The position numbers were made by a program, and so were the translations under genes. The notes beneath the pieces are model-generated. The model worked only from the letters and a program-made list of their open reading frames with translations, was not told the origin of the DNA and searched no databases. From the NCBI GenBank assembly GCA_035771175.1, contig CM069603.1, forward strand, positions 19,444,286-19,508,285: DNA of 64,000 nt. Reading direction: 5' to 3'. Source of the DNA: Paratinospora sagittata (taxonomy: Eukaryota > Streptophyta > Magnoliopsida > Ranunculales > Menispermaceae). Below, one piece after another: positions 63,483 to 64,000 of the stretch (position 1 is the stretch's first letter; every line of letters starts with the position of its first letter).

Positions 63483-63983
63483 ATGCAAAACAGGTGATGT
63501 GTTCCTTTTTGATGTGTTATCCTATCGAGACCACTTCATATACTTAGAGTTTAAACAATGGATAGCCTCTGCAAATCTTAGCACACAAGGGATAAAATGA
63601 AGAACTAGCTGAACATCAAGACAGATTGCAATTTTGATTCAATTCGAAGCCTTTTTTTGCAAAGGCAAGAATCATTACTTTCTTCTCTTGAAAAACTCTT
63701 CGAAAAGCTCAATCTAACTTGCAAATATCGTGCGTGTCGTATTTTTGAAAATCAGAGAATGAGTGTTTTATTAAATTTGAAGTTGAAGGTTAAAGAGCAA
63801 GAGTACTACAAAATGATTTGAATTCAAAACGTTGTTCAATCTAAAGTTTTTTGGGCGTGCGAGACAATGGGAATCATCTAGGTGTTACTAGAGAATATTT
63901 CAATTAAGATAACCTGGCAAAACTGTGAAGGAATAGAAAAATCGAGCAAGCAGAAGTGCCCACATTTTTTCTCGTTAGAAATA
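63483..63983 (+). repeat. Partial domain B monomer 75, cut by gap
   Basis: The first 501 bp of a domain B unit are present, up to GTTAGAAATA. One extra T occurs in CACATTTTTTCTC just before the N run. The rest of the unit is not in the sequence. Confidence 0.92.
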
Positions 63984-64000
63984 NNNNNNNNNNNNNNNNN
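63984..64000. other. Assembly gap (N run)
   Basis: Seventeen N reach the window edge in the middle of monomer 75. The array therefore continues into unresolved sequence; the real gap may extend beyond the window. Confidence 0.99.

Larger units (their letters stand above)
1..63983 (+). repeat. Tandem satellite array, 864-865 bp monomer, 75 units
   Basis: Every base up to the terminal gap belongs to direct head-to-tail copies of one AT-rich monomer. Using ATGCAAAACAGG as phase marker, unit starts fall at 1, 866, 1731, 2596, 3461, 4326, 5191, 6056, 6921, 7282, 8147, 9011 and so on to 63483. Almost all intervals are 862-867 bp; the one exception is 361 bp. No inverted unit, transposon, gene or unique spacer interrupts it. 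Stops close all six frames near the start of each monomer, so it is non-coding. Both ends of the array lie outside the window: base 1 begins mid-array and the right end runs into N. Long homogeneous arrays of this kind are known from heterochromatin of plants and animals. The exact chromosomal location and species are not determinable here. Confidence 0.98.
49916..63983 (+). repeat. Domain B: homogeneous 864-bp monomers
   Basis: From the 3' part of monomer 59 to the gap, all units share one haplotype: CCTTTTTGATG, CCTATCGAGAC, GAGTTTAAAC (one T fewer than A, which explains 864 versus 865), GTGTCGTATT, TTTATTAAAT, AAACGTTG, AAGACTAGCAAATT, ATAAGATTAAAC, CTTTCAGAAAA, TTTTTTTCAAAATG, GAGAGTGATCGAGCGG, CTCCACACCAAAG and GTCGAATCCG. 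Only a handful of private substitutions and one- or two-base indels separate units, far fewer than between the families of domain A. This implies a more recent amplification or stronger homogenisation. The period of 864 is a multiple of three, yet stops still close all six frames. Confidence 0.94.

Noticed and set aside
1..63983. A protein-coding tandem repeat, considered because 864 is divisible by three in domain B
   Set aside because: All six frames contain stops within about the first 80 positions of the monomer in both A and B, and domain A shifts frame each unit (865).
1..63983. CRISPR array or other short-spacer repeat system
   Set aside because: The repeat unit is 864-865 bp with no unique spacers; the units themselves are contiguous.
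1..63983. rDNA intergenic spacer repeats, tRNA/SINE-derived repeats or histone-type tandem genes
   Set aside because: There is no rRNA, tRNA or histone-like sequence, no A-box/B-box pair and no open frame; the array is uniform AT-rich satellite.
1..63983. Tandem LTR or Helitron-derived repeat
   Set aside because: I found no terminal repeats, target-site duplications, primer-binding site or coding remnant at any unit boundary; unit boundaries are purely a matter of chosen phase.
1..63983. Naming the species or a known satellite family
   Set aside because: Monomer length and AT richness fit many plants and insects, and I do not recognise the sequence; a database search with the domain A and domain B consensus sequences would decide.

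Overview
The window is one uninterrupted tandem satellite-DNA array from a eukaryotic genome. It holds no gene, RNA gene, transposon or unique sequence that I can support. From base 1 to 63983 it consists of head-to-tail copies, all in one orientation, of an AT-rich monomer of 864-865 bp. With the phase set at ATGCAAAACAGG (position 1), I count 75 units: 73 full length, one internally deleted to 361 bp (6921-7281), and one cut by a run of N at 63984. Each of the six reading frames meets a stop within about the first 80 positions of the monomer in both major variants, so no long ORF can exist. A monomer this long, in a homogeneous array over 60 kb, fits pericentromeric, centromeric, subtelomeric or sex-chromosome heterochromatin of a plant, insect or other eukaryote. 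Species and chromosomal location cannot be read from the sequence, and I do not recognise the family.

There are two domains. Domain A (1 to about 49.8 kb, 865-bp period) is built from several diverged monomer families. I call them alpha (marks: CCTGCGTGTTGTA, AGGCGTTAC, TACATTGAC), beta (GCTTAACATC, CGAAAAGCTC, TTTTACAAAA, AAGGTTGATC), gamma (CTTTTCGAAAACC, AACTGTG, GTGCAAATTG, end GATCTTTGTAG), delta (GTCCCTTTTTG, GAGACAACTTC, GAAGCATTTTTT, CTCTACGAAAAG) and a minor epsilon (CTCTATGAAAAG). Hybrids of these are common. The families are arranged in four-monomer higher-order units of about 3460 bp, and whole tetramers have been copied in tandem repeatedly: 1-3460/3461-6920, 14198-17657/17658-21117, 21118-24574/24575-28033 (partly) and 33224-36683/36684-40143. 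Domain B (from about 49.9 kb, 864-bp period) is a single very homogeneous family. It carries a new PmeI site, one EcoRI site instead of two, and marks such as GTGTCGTATT, TTTATTAAAT, AAACGTTG, AAGACTAGC, GAGAGTGATC and GTCGAATCCG. The switch from A to B falls inside one monomer (49661-50524).

Inside the monomer are several short structures: a 22-bp near-perfect palindrome centred on GAATTC, a 12-bp perfect palindrome CTAATGCATTAG followed by a hairpin, two other dyads, a tract of five short motifs spaced about 20 bp, and a cluster of GATGTGTT copies. One stretch (monomer positions about 357-428) stays nearly invariant in A and B. The biology that can be read here is array turnover: unequal exchange, block duplication, monomer hybridisation and replacement of a multi-family array by a young homogeneous one. 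I found no evidence of a novel gene-encoded system.
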